Shown here one piece after another: positions 27,401-39,400 of a stretch of DNA of 64,000 nucleotides. The DNA comes from Motacilla alba alba (lineage: Eukaryota; Chordata; Aves; Passeriformes; Motacillidae): contig NC_052033.1 in the NCBI RefSeq assembly GCF_015832195.1, forward strand, positions 5,270,001-5,334,000, in the 5' to 3' direction. The notes under the pieces were generated by a model. That model was not told where the DNA came from and searched no databases. It saw only the letters and a list, made by a program, of their open reading frames with translations. How positions within the stretch are numbered: the stretch's first letter is position 1; each line of letters starts with the position of its first letter. A program made the translations under genes and the position numbers.

Positions 27401-30400
27401 GCTGTGGTCAGGGCACTGAGCAGCCCCTGGTGCCTGCAGGCCAGGCAGCTCCTCTGGGGCTGCTGAGCCCTGCCCAGGCTGGAAGTGATGCCTCAAGCTT
27501 GAGTTTTCATTTTTCAGATTCTCTACTGCCCTAGTGTGCGACTCTGAGCCCCACACAAAGTGCCAGCAGCTCTCCTCCCAGCTCAGCCCCACAGAACAAT
27601 CCTTTTCCAGCCCCACAGCCAAGGACACCGCTGCAGCTTCAGCCCCAAAAAGTGCCACCAACAGGGCATGGAGGAGAGCAAGCTGGGAGGGTGGCACTGC
27701 ATCCCCTGGAGCTGCAATGGGACACTGAGCCCCAGCGTGGCCATGGACCAAAACTCATAAAAGGCTGAAAACTCCTGACCCTGAGTCCATCCTGGGTCCA
27801 CCCTGGGTGCAGCCCTGGCTGGGCTCCTGCACTGCCCAAGGTGGATCCTTTGAAGGTTTTTTTTAATAAATCCCCACTTTATTCTTTAACTCTGTCCAGG
27901 AGCCTCTCCAGGCAGCAGAAGAGGTGAACTCCTCTCTGAGGGCTCTGCTGTGCTCAGGAAGGGAGGCTGCCCTGGGCTGCTGCATTCCTCCAGCTGCTCC
28001 CCAGGGGCCTGCTGGGATGATGGATATCTCAGCATCTTTGTTCTTTGTTTTCCTTCTAACACTGTCAGAGCTTAAATCACGGCAGAGGGGGCCTGACAGG
28101 TCTCCAGTTACACAAACAAGTGGGGCAGAGACAGGAGGGTGTCGGGTGCTGCTCCTCCAAGGGTCTCCCTGGGAGTCAGGGCTGGGCCAGGGGCGTGAGC
28201 CTCGGAGGCACTGCAGAAACGGGGATGTGGCTGCAGGGCCTGGGATGCTGGCCAGGAGCAGCCTCACCAGGAGCTTGTCACTGTGTGCCCTTTGGGATGG
28301 ATCCTGACAAATATACTGGGTGTTGTCAGACGCTTCACTAAAAGAAAATAGAAGCTGTTGGCTTACCTTTGTGCTTCTGCTGCTGCTTCCTCTTAAAATA
28401 ATAATTCTCGGGGCAATATTAATTTGTTCCAGCTTCCACAGAGCAATCCCCTGTCCCCCCAAACCTCCACAGGAATAAATACGACTGCGTAGGTGCAGCT
28501 CCAGCAGAGGAGGAGAGCTCAAGTTGCACATTAATGTCAGGTTCTCAGCAGCAGCCTGTGAGTGCAGAGCAGTCCAAGCTGTGGTGAGGAAGGTGCTCTC
28601 TGCTGTTCCCCCAGGAGCAGCTCTGTGGTGGCTGCCATCCAGCAGCTGTGCTCATTCCTGGCTTGCCCAGGGACTCCCTGGGTGGTTTTGGGCAGGGGTT
28701 TCACCTTGCCCTTTGTTTCTGGGCCCCCCAAAAAGGCGTTTTCCCTGGGATGGGGCTGGAGCCTGAGCTGCTCTCCTCTGAAGGCTGGTTTGCTGCCAGC
28801 TCTGGATCCTGGATGTGCCATGAGGTTCCTCCTGCCAGATCCTTCCTGCTTTCTTGGGGGTGGTTCAGGTCGCGGTGTGGTGAGGGTGGAGGGGTGAAAT
28901 GCTGTGAGGATCAAGCTTTGGCTCTGCTCCTCATCCACTGAGCTGCAGCAATGGCCTGACCACGTCCTAAACCTGACCAGATCTTTGCTGGTTTGATGGG
29001 GAGGGAAAATGAGGTGGAGCAGGTGGCAGCTGGTCCGGTGTCCACTGCACCTGGACACAGCTTTGGGAAAAATGCTCTCTGAACCTTCTGCTTCTTGTTT
29101 CAGAAGAATTAATTGGAGGAGAAGAGGTCCAGAGGAGAGGTGAGGGCTGGGGAGGTCAGTGGGAAAGCACAGAGAGGGCTCTGATGTCTGGGCTGTGCAG
29201 TCTGGCCAGCTGGGGATGGATTGCAGATAATGGTTTGCTTTCTGTTCGTGTTTTGGCAGTAAAATATTGGGGAGGGAAAAAGCTAGTGAAGCTGAAGAGG
29301 GATATTGGTTCAAGAAAAAATGGGAATGAATTGACCATAAATAGCACAGATGAGAAAATTACTTTTCTTTTTTTTTAACTGAGAGATGAAAAATTCCAAA
29401 GGAGCTTCCAGAAAAAAAAAATGGGCAAAAAATGATCAGTTTTTATAGTGGAGTTCAGATTAGTAAGAAGTTGTGACTTGATAGGGAGGGAACTGGCCTG
29501 GATCTGCAGATCTTTCTGGGGTTTCTATCTGTGAATATGTGCTGCTATTTCAGAGAAATAAAACCAGCTAAACCATGTTTGAAACTGATTGTTTAATGTA
29601 GAATACACCAACAATGAAAAACCAGCTGTATTTTGAATCTAGAGAGTGGCAAACCCAAGTATCAATTATTTTCACTCTTTCATTCTATGGAAGGATCTCA
29701 CTGTCAAAAAATCATCAGAAAATCTCGGTGTATTCTGAGAAAGCCCCTGGATTGTGTAAGGCACAAAGATGCACCAGGGAAGGAACCTGCAGTCCAGAAG
29801 AAGGAAGCAATCTGCCCAGGCTGGTCACCAGCACTGGGGGAGTGAGGGAGATTACCATTAATAATTCCTAACCTTTGTGAGCATACATTATGCTGCTAAT
29901 TTTTTCCTGCTGCTGAATTCATGTCAATGTTGAAAGTATAAACAATCCCCCGAACAAAATTGTGTTTGGTTTGCCTTGTCCCTCGGATTAACAAATCTGA
30001 TTACTGCATTTAAATTTAATGCCCCAAAAATTCCCTAAATGAATGATTCAGTGTGAGGCCATGAGCAGATGTAATTATCTATGAAAACTAATGAATCATG
30101 TCGTTAGGAGAGTTCTCCTTGCAGCTGGCTCCAATTAATCTGTCCGTCAGTGCTGGAGGAAGGAGGCTGGAAGCAGGGCAAGGTAGTGCCCTGCCTCTCC
30201 GCAGCCACGCTGGGCAGGGAGCACGCTGCCCTGGCTTTGAGCTGTATTTTTGGAGAGTGCAAAGCCCTGAGCATGTGTTCTGCCTTTCCCTGAGCAGTGA
30301 GGCGTTTGCAGAAGTGACTTTGGGGAGGATTCAAAGCTTTTCCCTGCAGATTTTGTGTGCCGGCGTTCTGAGCTGGGGTCAGGGTGTTCACGTGGCAGGT

Positions 30401-33400
30401 TCCTGCTGGGCTGCCCCTCTTTCTGAGTAAGGCAAGGCACAGTTTGCTCAGGGAGCCCTGCTCCTACAGCAGTGGATCGAGGAGCTTCTCCCCTCTCCTC
30501 ATGAGTGGCAGAGGATGTTGAGTCCTAACAAACAGCTCACATGTCCTGGAAACAGCTGAGTGGAAAGAGTTAACTATTAAAGGAGGTTTCCAAAAGCCTG
30601 AGGAAGAGGGACTTCCTCCTGCCCAGGTTTCAGTGTTTGGTGCCCCTCTGGCAGCTGGTCCTTGCCTCTCCACCGGGTCAGTGTGCTCAGTAACAATGCC
30701 CATGTTCATTATTTTGTCTGTCAATAGTTGCAGTTTTCCCAGGCTGAGGTTCCACGGCAGCTGTAGGTGAGCAGCAGTGGCCAGTCAGAGTCTGTTTGCT
30801 GGGCTGGGCACAGCAAGCCAAGGGATGCCCAGCACTGCTGGAAATGTGTTTGAGTTCAGCTGTGTGCCTGCTGGGCACCTGAGAGCTGCTGGAAATGTGT
30901 TTGAGTTCAGCTGTGTGCCTCACCTGAGAGCTGCTGGAAATGTGTTTGAGTTCAGCTGTGTGCCTCACCTGAGAGCTGCTGGAAATGTGTTTGAGTTCAG
31001 CTGTGTGCCTCACCTGAGAGCTGCTGGAAATGTGTTTGAGTTCAGCTGTGTGCCTCACCTGAGAGCTGCTGGAAATGTGTTTGAGTTCAGCTGTGTGCCT
31101 CACCTGAGAGCTGCTGGAAATGTGTTTGAGTTCAGCTGTGTGCCTCACCTGAGAACTGCTGGAAATGTGTTTGAGTGTAGCTGTGTGCCTGCTGGGCACC
31201 TGAGAACTGCTGGAAATGTGTTTGAGTGTAGCTGTGTGCCTGCTGGGCACCTGAGAACTGCTGGAAATGGTGTGAAAAGAAATCCCTTGGCGGTTCACCC
31301 TGGTGCAGAATAAGGATTTTGGAGGCAAGAAAGAGCAAATCCCTCGCCTGGAGGGAAGGATGTGGCTCAGCTTTGCAGGGTCAGTGGGGACAAAGACCAT
31401 GGCTGCAAGAAGTCTTTTCGTGCATGGTGGAGGACGAGGAGAGCTGCATGAAGGTGTGTGGGGTGAAGATTGTGCAGGGGAGAGGGGCACCTCAGTCCCC
31501 TCCCTGCAGAGAGGGAAGGCAGGCCCTGGGAGCTGTGCTGCCTGACCACAGCCCGGGCAGATTTGCTGCTCAGGGAGCCTGGCTCCTTGGAAGTGCCCCC
31601 TGCTCGGGCAGCCCTGGCTGTTCTTGTACAAATCCCAGCAGGAGCTGCTGCTGGGATGGAGCTGCTCCACCTCAGGCTCACAATGACATGGGGGATGCAC
31701 TGCTGGGATCTGCTGCGAGCACAGCCTCGCTTCAAACCGGGATGAAGAGGGAAAGGGAGCAGACTGTGGGGTATTAACAGCTTGTTGGCATTCCTGGGGT
31801 GTGGGGAGGGACAGGAGTGGGGCTGCCGTGGCTCCTGGTGAGCAGGGTTTGCTCTGTGGGGCTGATATTCCTGGTGAGCAGGGTTTGCTCTGTGGGGCTG
31901 ATATTCCTGGTGAGCAGGGTTTGCTCTGATATTCCTGGTGAGCAGGGTTTGCTCCATGGCTCCTGGTGAGCAGGGTTTGCTCTGTGGTTCCTGGTGAGCA
32001 GGGTTTGCTCTGTGGTTCCTGGTGAGCAGGGTTTGCTCTGTGGCTCCTGGTGAGCAGGGTTTGCTCTGATGTTCCTGGTGAGCAGGGTTTGCTCTGATGT
32101 TCCTGGTGAGCAGGGTTTGCTCCGTGGCTCCTGGTGAGCAGGGTTTGCTCTGTGGGGCTGATATTCCTGGTGAGCAGGGTTTGCTCTGATATTCCTGGTG
32201 AGCAGGGTTTGCTCTGTGGGGCTGATATTCCTGGTGAGCAGGGTTTGCTCTGATATTCCTGGTGAGCAGGGTTTGCTCTGTGCTCCTGCTGGGCACACAC
32301 AGCCCCAGCACAGCGCTGGCATTCCAGACATGAGATCTGCCAGGCTTTGGGACACCTGTGATTGCAATTAGCAGCCAGGAAACACAAAGCTGGGCTGGAG
32401 GACGGGGGTGTGCTGGGGTGGGAGGTGGCCGTGAGCAGCGTGGCCTCTCCTCAGCACAGGAGCAGCCTTGTGCAAACAGCCCGGTGTGCTCAGCCTGTCC
32501 TGCTGATCAAAGCCAGGCAAAACGGGATTTTCCTCTGCACTGGGGGCGCTTCCTATCCAAGGGCTGCCTGAGGTTTGTTTGTGGAGGTGCGAACGCGGAG
32601 AGCTGCAGAGAGCAGGGGCTGACAAAGGAGAGGCAGTTCTTGCTTTTCCCAGTGCGAGTGCGCTCGCGGATCCACGGGCGGCGTGACCCAAACCACGGGA
32701 GTCACTGTGCAGGGAGAGGGGCTGCTTTGTTGTACCACCTGTACTGCACTGTGCTCTCCGAGCTGTTTTAATAGCTAATTAATCTTGATTTGCTTGGATT
32801 TAAGAGGGTTTTTTTTTTCTTTTTTTGGCACATATGTGCAACCTATTATGTCATAAATCCCACACGTTTCAGCAAATGTCATCCTGATTGTTCCCTACAG
32901 CACAGCATCCTACTAGGGAAACATTCAAGGTCAGGAACTTGGATTCTTTAAGCACTGTACTCGAGGAAGCCCATTTATTGTTCTTTCACAGCAGAGCAGG
33001 GTGATTTCTTTCGGAGCTATATCACGTTGGCAGGATTGCCTCAGTGCTGGAGGGTCTGTGGGCACATCAATCTGTCTTCATAAATTACCTGTTGCACCCC
33101 ACAGATGCCAGCACAGGGCACTTGTGAGTGTTTAGTGCTTTTATATTCCTCTAGAAGCAGGAATTATTTTTGTGCACCCGGTGTTTGACCCGTGTCTCAT
33201 ATCCTAAAATCGATACAAGTCTTCCTTGTCCTTTTTCCTTGTGTCTTTTAAAGGCTTTGAAGGAGTTTCTTTGGGGCTGGAGGAAGTGACCTTCATATCA
33301 AATAATCCTGACATGGCGAGTTGGGGCTTTGGGTAGCTTTCTTGTGGCTATTTGTGCTGTGAAAGCTGAATAAAAAATTTGCAACTGAAAGTCTTAAAAA

Positions 33401-36400
33401 GTGAATTAGGGAGGTGCTGACTCCGAGGGCCATTAGCGTGTCCTCGGCGTGGGATGTGCCTTGTTTTTCCTTGCTGCTTAATCTATAGCTGTGTCTGACC
33501 TTTTCCCCGGGTTGTTTTGGTGGGCCTGGGAAGGAGATGTCAGAAGGAAAATGTGAATGAAAACATCTTGTGTAAGGAAATGACTTTCCTGCTCTTCTCC
33601 AAAAGGGAAGAACCCTGAAAATGAAAGGAGAGGGAGAGTCTCTCGTAGTTTGCCATCTCTAACACTTGTATTTCCTGCTTCCCCTTGCTTTGGTGGTGGG
33701 ATTTGGATGTTTCGGGGGTGTGCTGCTGGGGCGGTGTGTCTGTGTGTCCTGCAGGAGCTCTGTCACTGCCCAGCTGCTCGAGCAGCACCACACCAGAGCT
33801 GGGTTCTTTGGAAAACTCCTGCAGCCCAATGTTCCCTGAGGTGGGGTTCCCTTCCCAGGTAGAACACAGCTTGTTTCACACTTTTTGTTACGTTTAAGTA
33901 GCCAAACCAAACTTTGTAGACATTCCAGTTCTCAAATCTCTCCGTGCTGGAGCTCGGAAGCATTTTGTTTTGTTTTTCAGGAATCTTTGGAGTGTTCTCC
34001 CTTCCTGCTGGTGTGTATTGGGTTTTTTGAGAGCACAGTGCTGCTCAGTGGTTCTCTGCCCAGCACTGCTGGGTTTAGGGCTCCTGACAAGCTGCTGGGC
34101 GTGCTCTCACAGCTCAGCCCTTTCACAGCCGGAGCGGCCTTGTGGTCATGTTGACAGCTTGACACTGCCATGGCAGTGATTTGTGACAGCTGCCTCCAGC
34201 AGCCCTGGGAGCGGGGCAGACAAAGGGGAGGCATGGGCAGGACCTGCCGGAACGAATCGGGATCTGAGGGAGGCTGGGCTGGGAGATCCCTGCGGATCTG
34301 GGCTGAGGGAGGCGTGCCTGGCACAGCACCACGGCCTTGTGTGGCAGGGACGCTCCATTCATCCCAGCTTTGGCTTGCAAAACAAACTTTGCAGTGCTCG
34401 GTTTGTCCTGCAGTGCCGGAGAGAGGAATCTTCACGGGATGGAGGGAGAGCAGCGGAGTGTGGGGCGGGAGGAGACCCCAGAAAGGTGGGGGCTTCACTG
34501 GGGGATCCTGAACGAGAGCAGAGCTCTGGGGTGCTGAGGGGGGAGCAGTCCTGGGCACTGGATTTGCTGGGGAAGAGCCTGGGATCTGAGCCTGGGATCG
34601 GAGCCTGGGATCTGAGCTGCTGTGAGCTGTCAGCTGCTGCGAGTAAAACATCAATGGCACGGGCACGGGCAGGGCTGGGGTGCTGCTCTGGCAGGAGGGA
34701 GCTGCTCTGGGAAGGAAACATGGCATCAGGGTTTGAGTCTGAGGTGTGACAAGCATGCACAGTGTTCTGCAGCACTTCTGAAGACCTGACACGGATGCAT
34801 CAGTGCTACGAGGTGACCCAGTGTCACAGAGCAGTGCCCCTGGCTGCAGTGGGAGTCAGAAGGAACCCAGGCAGGAAAACTGATTTATACAGAGTGGGTC
34901 TGTGCTGGGGCCAGAGGACCAGGTGCCATCGGCCCCTTCCCTGGTCTAGAAAGTGCTAAATTCTGTTAATATCCTTAATCCATGGGACTCCTGCTGGCAC
35001 TGGGAGATCTGGTAGGTGAAGGTGAGTGGAAGGAGAAGTGCAGCAAGTAAACTAAAACATGCAAGTTTGCAAAAATAAAAAGGCTTGTGAAGAGAGGAAA
35101 CAGAGATGTGTCAGGGTGTAAGGTGTAAAAGGGGCTCTTGCACCCCTGCGTGTCCTCCCAGGGGCTGAGCTGGGGTTGGGTGTGTCAGCAGGGACCCAGA
35201 TGGGGGACAGCCAGCCAGAGGGCAGCACTCTGTGTGTGCTCCCGTGGGTTTTGTGTCCTCTCAGGGGGTTTGAGCTCCTCTGCTGTGCTCTCCTCCCTCC
35301 AGACACCACCTGGCAGTGCAAGGTGCCCTGCAGCAGGCTTGCTTTGGGGGTGGTTGCCAGCAGGAGGAGCTGCCCAGTGAGCCCTGCCCTTTTCCTGTCC
35401 CCTTTGCCATGAGGAGCTCTAGAGGGTGGCACCTGCTGCCTTTGGTGCCATCCCAGTGCCCCGGGGGGGTTTGGAGCTCCTCACTGTCCCCAGTGCTGCT
35501 CACAGGGTGCCCAGAGCAGCTGGGGCTGCCCCTGGATCCCTGGCAGTGCCCAAGGGACAGGGCTTGGAGCAGCCTGGGACAGTGGGAGGTGTCCCTGCCA
35601 TGGCAGGGGTGGCCCTGGAGGGGCTTTGGGGTCCCTTCCAAGCCAGACCAGTCTGTGATTCTCCCCTCAGTCAAACTGCCCACGCTGTGCTTTCTGCTGC
35701 TCCCCCAAAGTGAGCACACCAGCATCTCTCCCATCCCTGGTTTCAATCAGGAAGCGAGGCAGAGAGCGCCTGAGGAATAAATTCTACCTCAGATGAAACT
35801 TAATCTGTTTTTAAAGAACTCCCTCCCACTGAAATAGAGGGTTTTTTTCCTTGCTTTTTAACAGTCCTCCCCTGAAAAGCCTCTCTTGGGGTGTCTCTCA
35901 TCCTCACTCAGTGATGTTGAGGTTTTTTTCTTTTTTATTCCAAGTTTCTGGAAGCTCTGTGGTTTTCCCTGTTACACGTTTTTAATTCAGAATGCCTCGG
36001 TGATCTTTTCCTGTTCTGAATCTCCAGAGTACTCCATGGGGGAAAATTTAAAAAATAACATGTAAGCTTTACATAATTTACTATGAGAGTAATTGGGTTT
36101 ATACAGCAGTTCATAAACCTTTAGCTGGTAAAAATCAAAGTACCTTAATCTCAAAAGCAGATGGGGGGATGTCACGGTGAAGGCTTGTAGAGTTTTCAAA
36201 GACAAATTGTTTAATTCCATCACTGCTAGGAAAATAAATAGCTCCGCTGCTGGATTGAAAACAGAAACATCCCAGAAATGAGACTTTCTTCGCTTTCAGG
36301 CATTGTTAGCTTGACAACAAAGCAACCCAAAGAGCTCGGTGGAGAGATGTGCTGGGCTTCCAGTTTATGAGACATGAAAGGCCAAAGCCTCTAAAGCACA

Positions 36401-39400
36401 TTTTACCAGTGCTGGGGAATTCTCAAGTGCCTTTCCTGCCTGCTCTCAGGCCTGCCCTGTGTCGCAGGCAGTGTTTGCTGTGAATCGGGCTGGCGTGTGA
36501 TGTCTGCAGGTCCTTTCCTGCCCTCCTGGGAGGTGGCAGGGCTGGCCCCGCTCCGTGCCCGCCGTGGGGGACGCTGCTCCCGGGTCCAGTGCTCAGTGTG
36601 CTCGCGGGGCTGGATTGAAAGCTGCAGCCATGCCTTGCCTGGGTAATGAAGGCTGCATTCGGAGCCCCTCAGTAAAGCTGCTCGCAGGCCAATCAGGGCT
36701 ATCTGGCCGGCACATCCCCTCCCAAGTGATGGTCTTGCTTTAGTCCTAATGGCCTGATGAGATCACCTCTAATTTGTGTATCGAGCTGGTTTGTGTCACA
36801 TCGTTCAGAAAAAAAAACAAAGGGGGTAAAAAACCCCACACAAACCCAACAAAACCCTCTTTATGTTATGTTTTTCTTGCTGGACTTCAAAAGGTTGTAT
36901 TATACCCAGTGTGCAGTGCCCTGTGAAAGCTCAGAGCCATTACCTCAGCCCACAGCCAGCAGAGAACGAGCTCCCTTCTGCTGGGGCTCCTTTGCTCCAG
37001 GATTATGACAGTGCTGTCAGCCCAGCAGGAGATGCTGCCCGTGGCTGCTCTGGTGGCTCCCTGGGCTGCTGGCTCAGGCTGGGGGGTGCTCTCAGCATCC
37101 TCCTCCTGTGGCCCAGGGAATGGAGCAGCCTTGGAGGGAGAAGCAGGAAAAGCTGGTGGGGAGAGCCCAGAGAGAGCAGAGGAAGGTGCTGAGGTGGCTC
37201 AGGATGCTGCCAGCAGAGTGTGGGGGACAGCAAGGTGCTCCCACACAGTGGTTTGGCTGTCCAGGTGCAGATGCACACCCTGGCAGTCTGGAGAAGGCCC
37301 TGCTGTGTTCTCCTGCTCATGGAGGAAGCAGCCAGGAGGGGCTGGGTGAGGGTTTGGTGACTCTGTGCCAGCAGCCTGGGTCCCAGGTGTGCCCCTGCCC
37401 AGCTGAGGGGGATTCCTGCAGCCCTCCTGCAGCAGCAGAGCCTTCTGGTGGTGCTGTTAATTCAGCAGAGCTGATTGTCAAGAGTGGGTTTGCAGTTTGG
37501 GGAAAGAGGACTCAGCTGTGGGGCTCAGTGGTGGATCCTGGGGGGCTGAGACACGGGGAGCCAGAGCTGGAGGAACCCAAAACTCCCGAGAGCCCAGCAC
37601 ACAGAGCTCTGGTTGTGTGTTTGGGAGGAGGAGAGTTTAATAAAGTGCTTTGGTACAAAGTATAAGAAATAATGGAGTTGGGCTGTTGGGTATTTGGGAA
37701 GTGAGTGCTGACAGGGCAGTGAACCAAGCCCGGCCTGGTGCTCAGTATCTTCTGTGCATCAGCCAGGCCGTTCTTCCAGGTTGTTCCAGGGCTGAATTAA
37801 CCTCAGGTTGTCTTTTTCCAAAGCTGCTCTCCCTCTAAAGGAAACAAATTATTGGCAGAAATTGATTTCTTCTTAGCAGCTAACTTTTAAATCTAGAAAC
37901 TTAACAAATATATGCTGCTTTGATAAAAAAATGTTACATTAACACTTTTATTATGAGTTCATCTGAGACACTTGGTAACGTGCTGTTGTCCTGGGTGATT
38001 TGGATACTTTTTTTTTTTGTTATTTTTACTGTTCTGCACCCTTTTGTCTCTGCATCAGTTTTGCATATTGCAGTGCTGGCATTTGGATTTCTCTTGAAAT
38101 CTGGCTGGAGGAATTTAAACCTTTGGAGCTCAGCTTGTTGCTTTCTGCCTCCTTGCTTGTGTCCCCACGCTGGTGCACAGCAGAGTGGGAGCCCAGGGGA
38201 GCTGACAGGACTGAGCACTCAGCTCTGGTGTTTGGAAACTTCACTCTGCTCGTGAAATCAGGTGCTGGCTGTGGGAAATGGGGCAAAATTCAACTGTGTG
38301 AGCTGCTCTCAGAGGGCTCTAGGTGTCTGTTGGGGACCAAACCCAGGTAAGTGCTGCTGCTTCAGTCTGAGGTGTTAGGTGAGGTTGGTTTGCTCTCAGA
38401 CAGCAGGATTCATGTCCAGGGTTGGCTTGGGGCTGCCTGCGTTGTTTTGGCTTTTTGTGTTGGCTTTCTTGCTGAGCTGGGCCCGCAGTTAACGCTGAGT
38501 TTCGCTTTCCACGACAAGTTCTCTGCTGGGAGATTTACAGCTCAGCTGCTTTGGTTTGCCAGGCTAATGCTCTGGAATGCAGGTTGACAGTCCAGATGTG
38601 AAACCTTTCTCCTCGGGAAGAAAACAAAGGATTAAGAGGGTTTGAAAAAAATAATTTAAGGCTGAGGCCCCGAACCCAACATCTGAAGTCTTGAAATACT
38701 GCTGGGGATGTGAAACTTCAAAATCAGGGCACTTGGAAGAGTGGCCAGGCTGTGAGTTCCCCGTGGCTTTTGGAGCACCTGGCACTGCCTGTACTGGGCC
38801 TTCCTAAGGTTTTACAGAGCATCAAATAATCAAATCCTGCATCTTCATGCTGCCAGTGCAGGGTAAAGCGTGGTTTGGGTCTTGCTGCTGCTGAAACCTG
38901 GGGACTGTGGGGACAGGCCCCCACCTGGAGATGACCACGTTTGCCCAGTTTTCACAGCTGAAGACAGTGGCTCCTGCTCTCTGATCTGACGAGCTGCCAA
39001 TTGTCCTGACTGTAGAATTCTCCCGGGGGATGGAGGAAGGCCCAGGTGCTGCAGGTTTGTTCACCAGCATCCCCACTGCAGGGGGAAAGGTCTGACCAGG
39101 CTACAGCGTCATGGCTGGACTGGAGGAGGCTTTTATAGTGGTGTTTAATGTGCAAAACATCATTTTAACGAGGGAAACACAATGGCCTCAGCCCAGCCAT
39201 TGAATGCCATCCTTTGTGCTGCTGAAGATTTGTACAATGCATCTACCCCTGAATGCCCATTTGGGCTTCAGAGTTATTTGGGTTGGAAACAATGCAGCAA
39301 GAGTTCATTGTCCTCTCAGAGAAAGTTCTGGAGGCTTTCATCCTTTCTCCCTGCCCATATGGGAAGAGCAAACATGAGGAGTCTGTAGTACCAGATGTCT

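Noticed and set aside
30835..31280. CRISPR-like array of regular repeats
   Set aside because: The units are contiguous with no unique spacers and this is vertebrate intronic DNA.
30687..32387. A 566-codon minus-strand open frame
   Set aside because: It runs through two minisatellites (45-bp and 28/36-bp units) and unique DNA between them; the product is only repeat-derived (TLLTR, KHISSSSQ) with no domain. Stop-free repeats explain it.
37530..37665. Possible LTR end with AATAAA
   Set aside because: Only a polyadenylation hexamer was seen; no LTR termini, TATA box or similarity to the other LTRs in the window.
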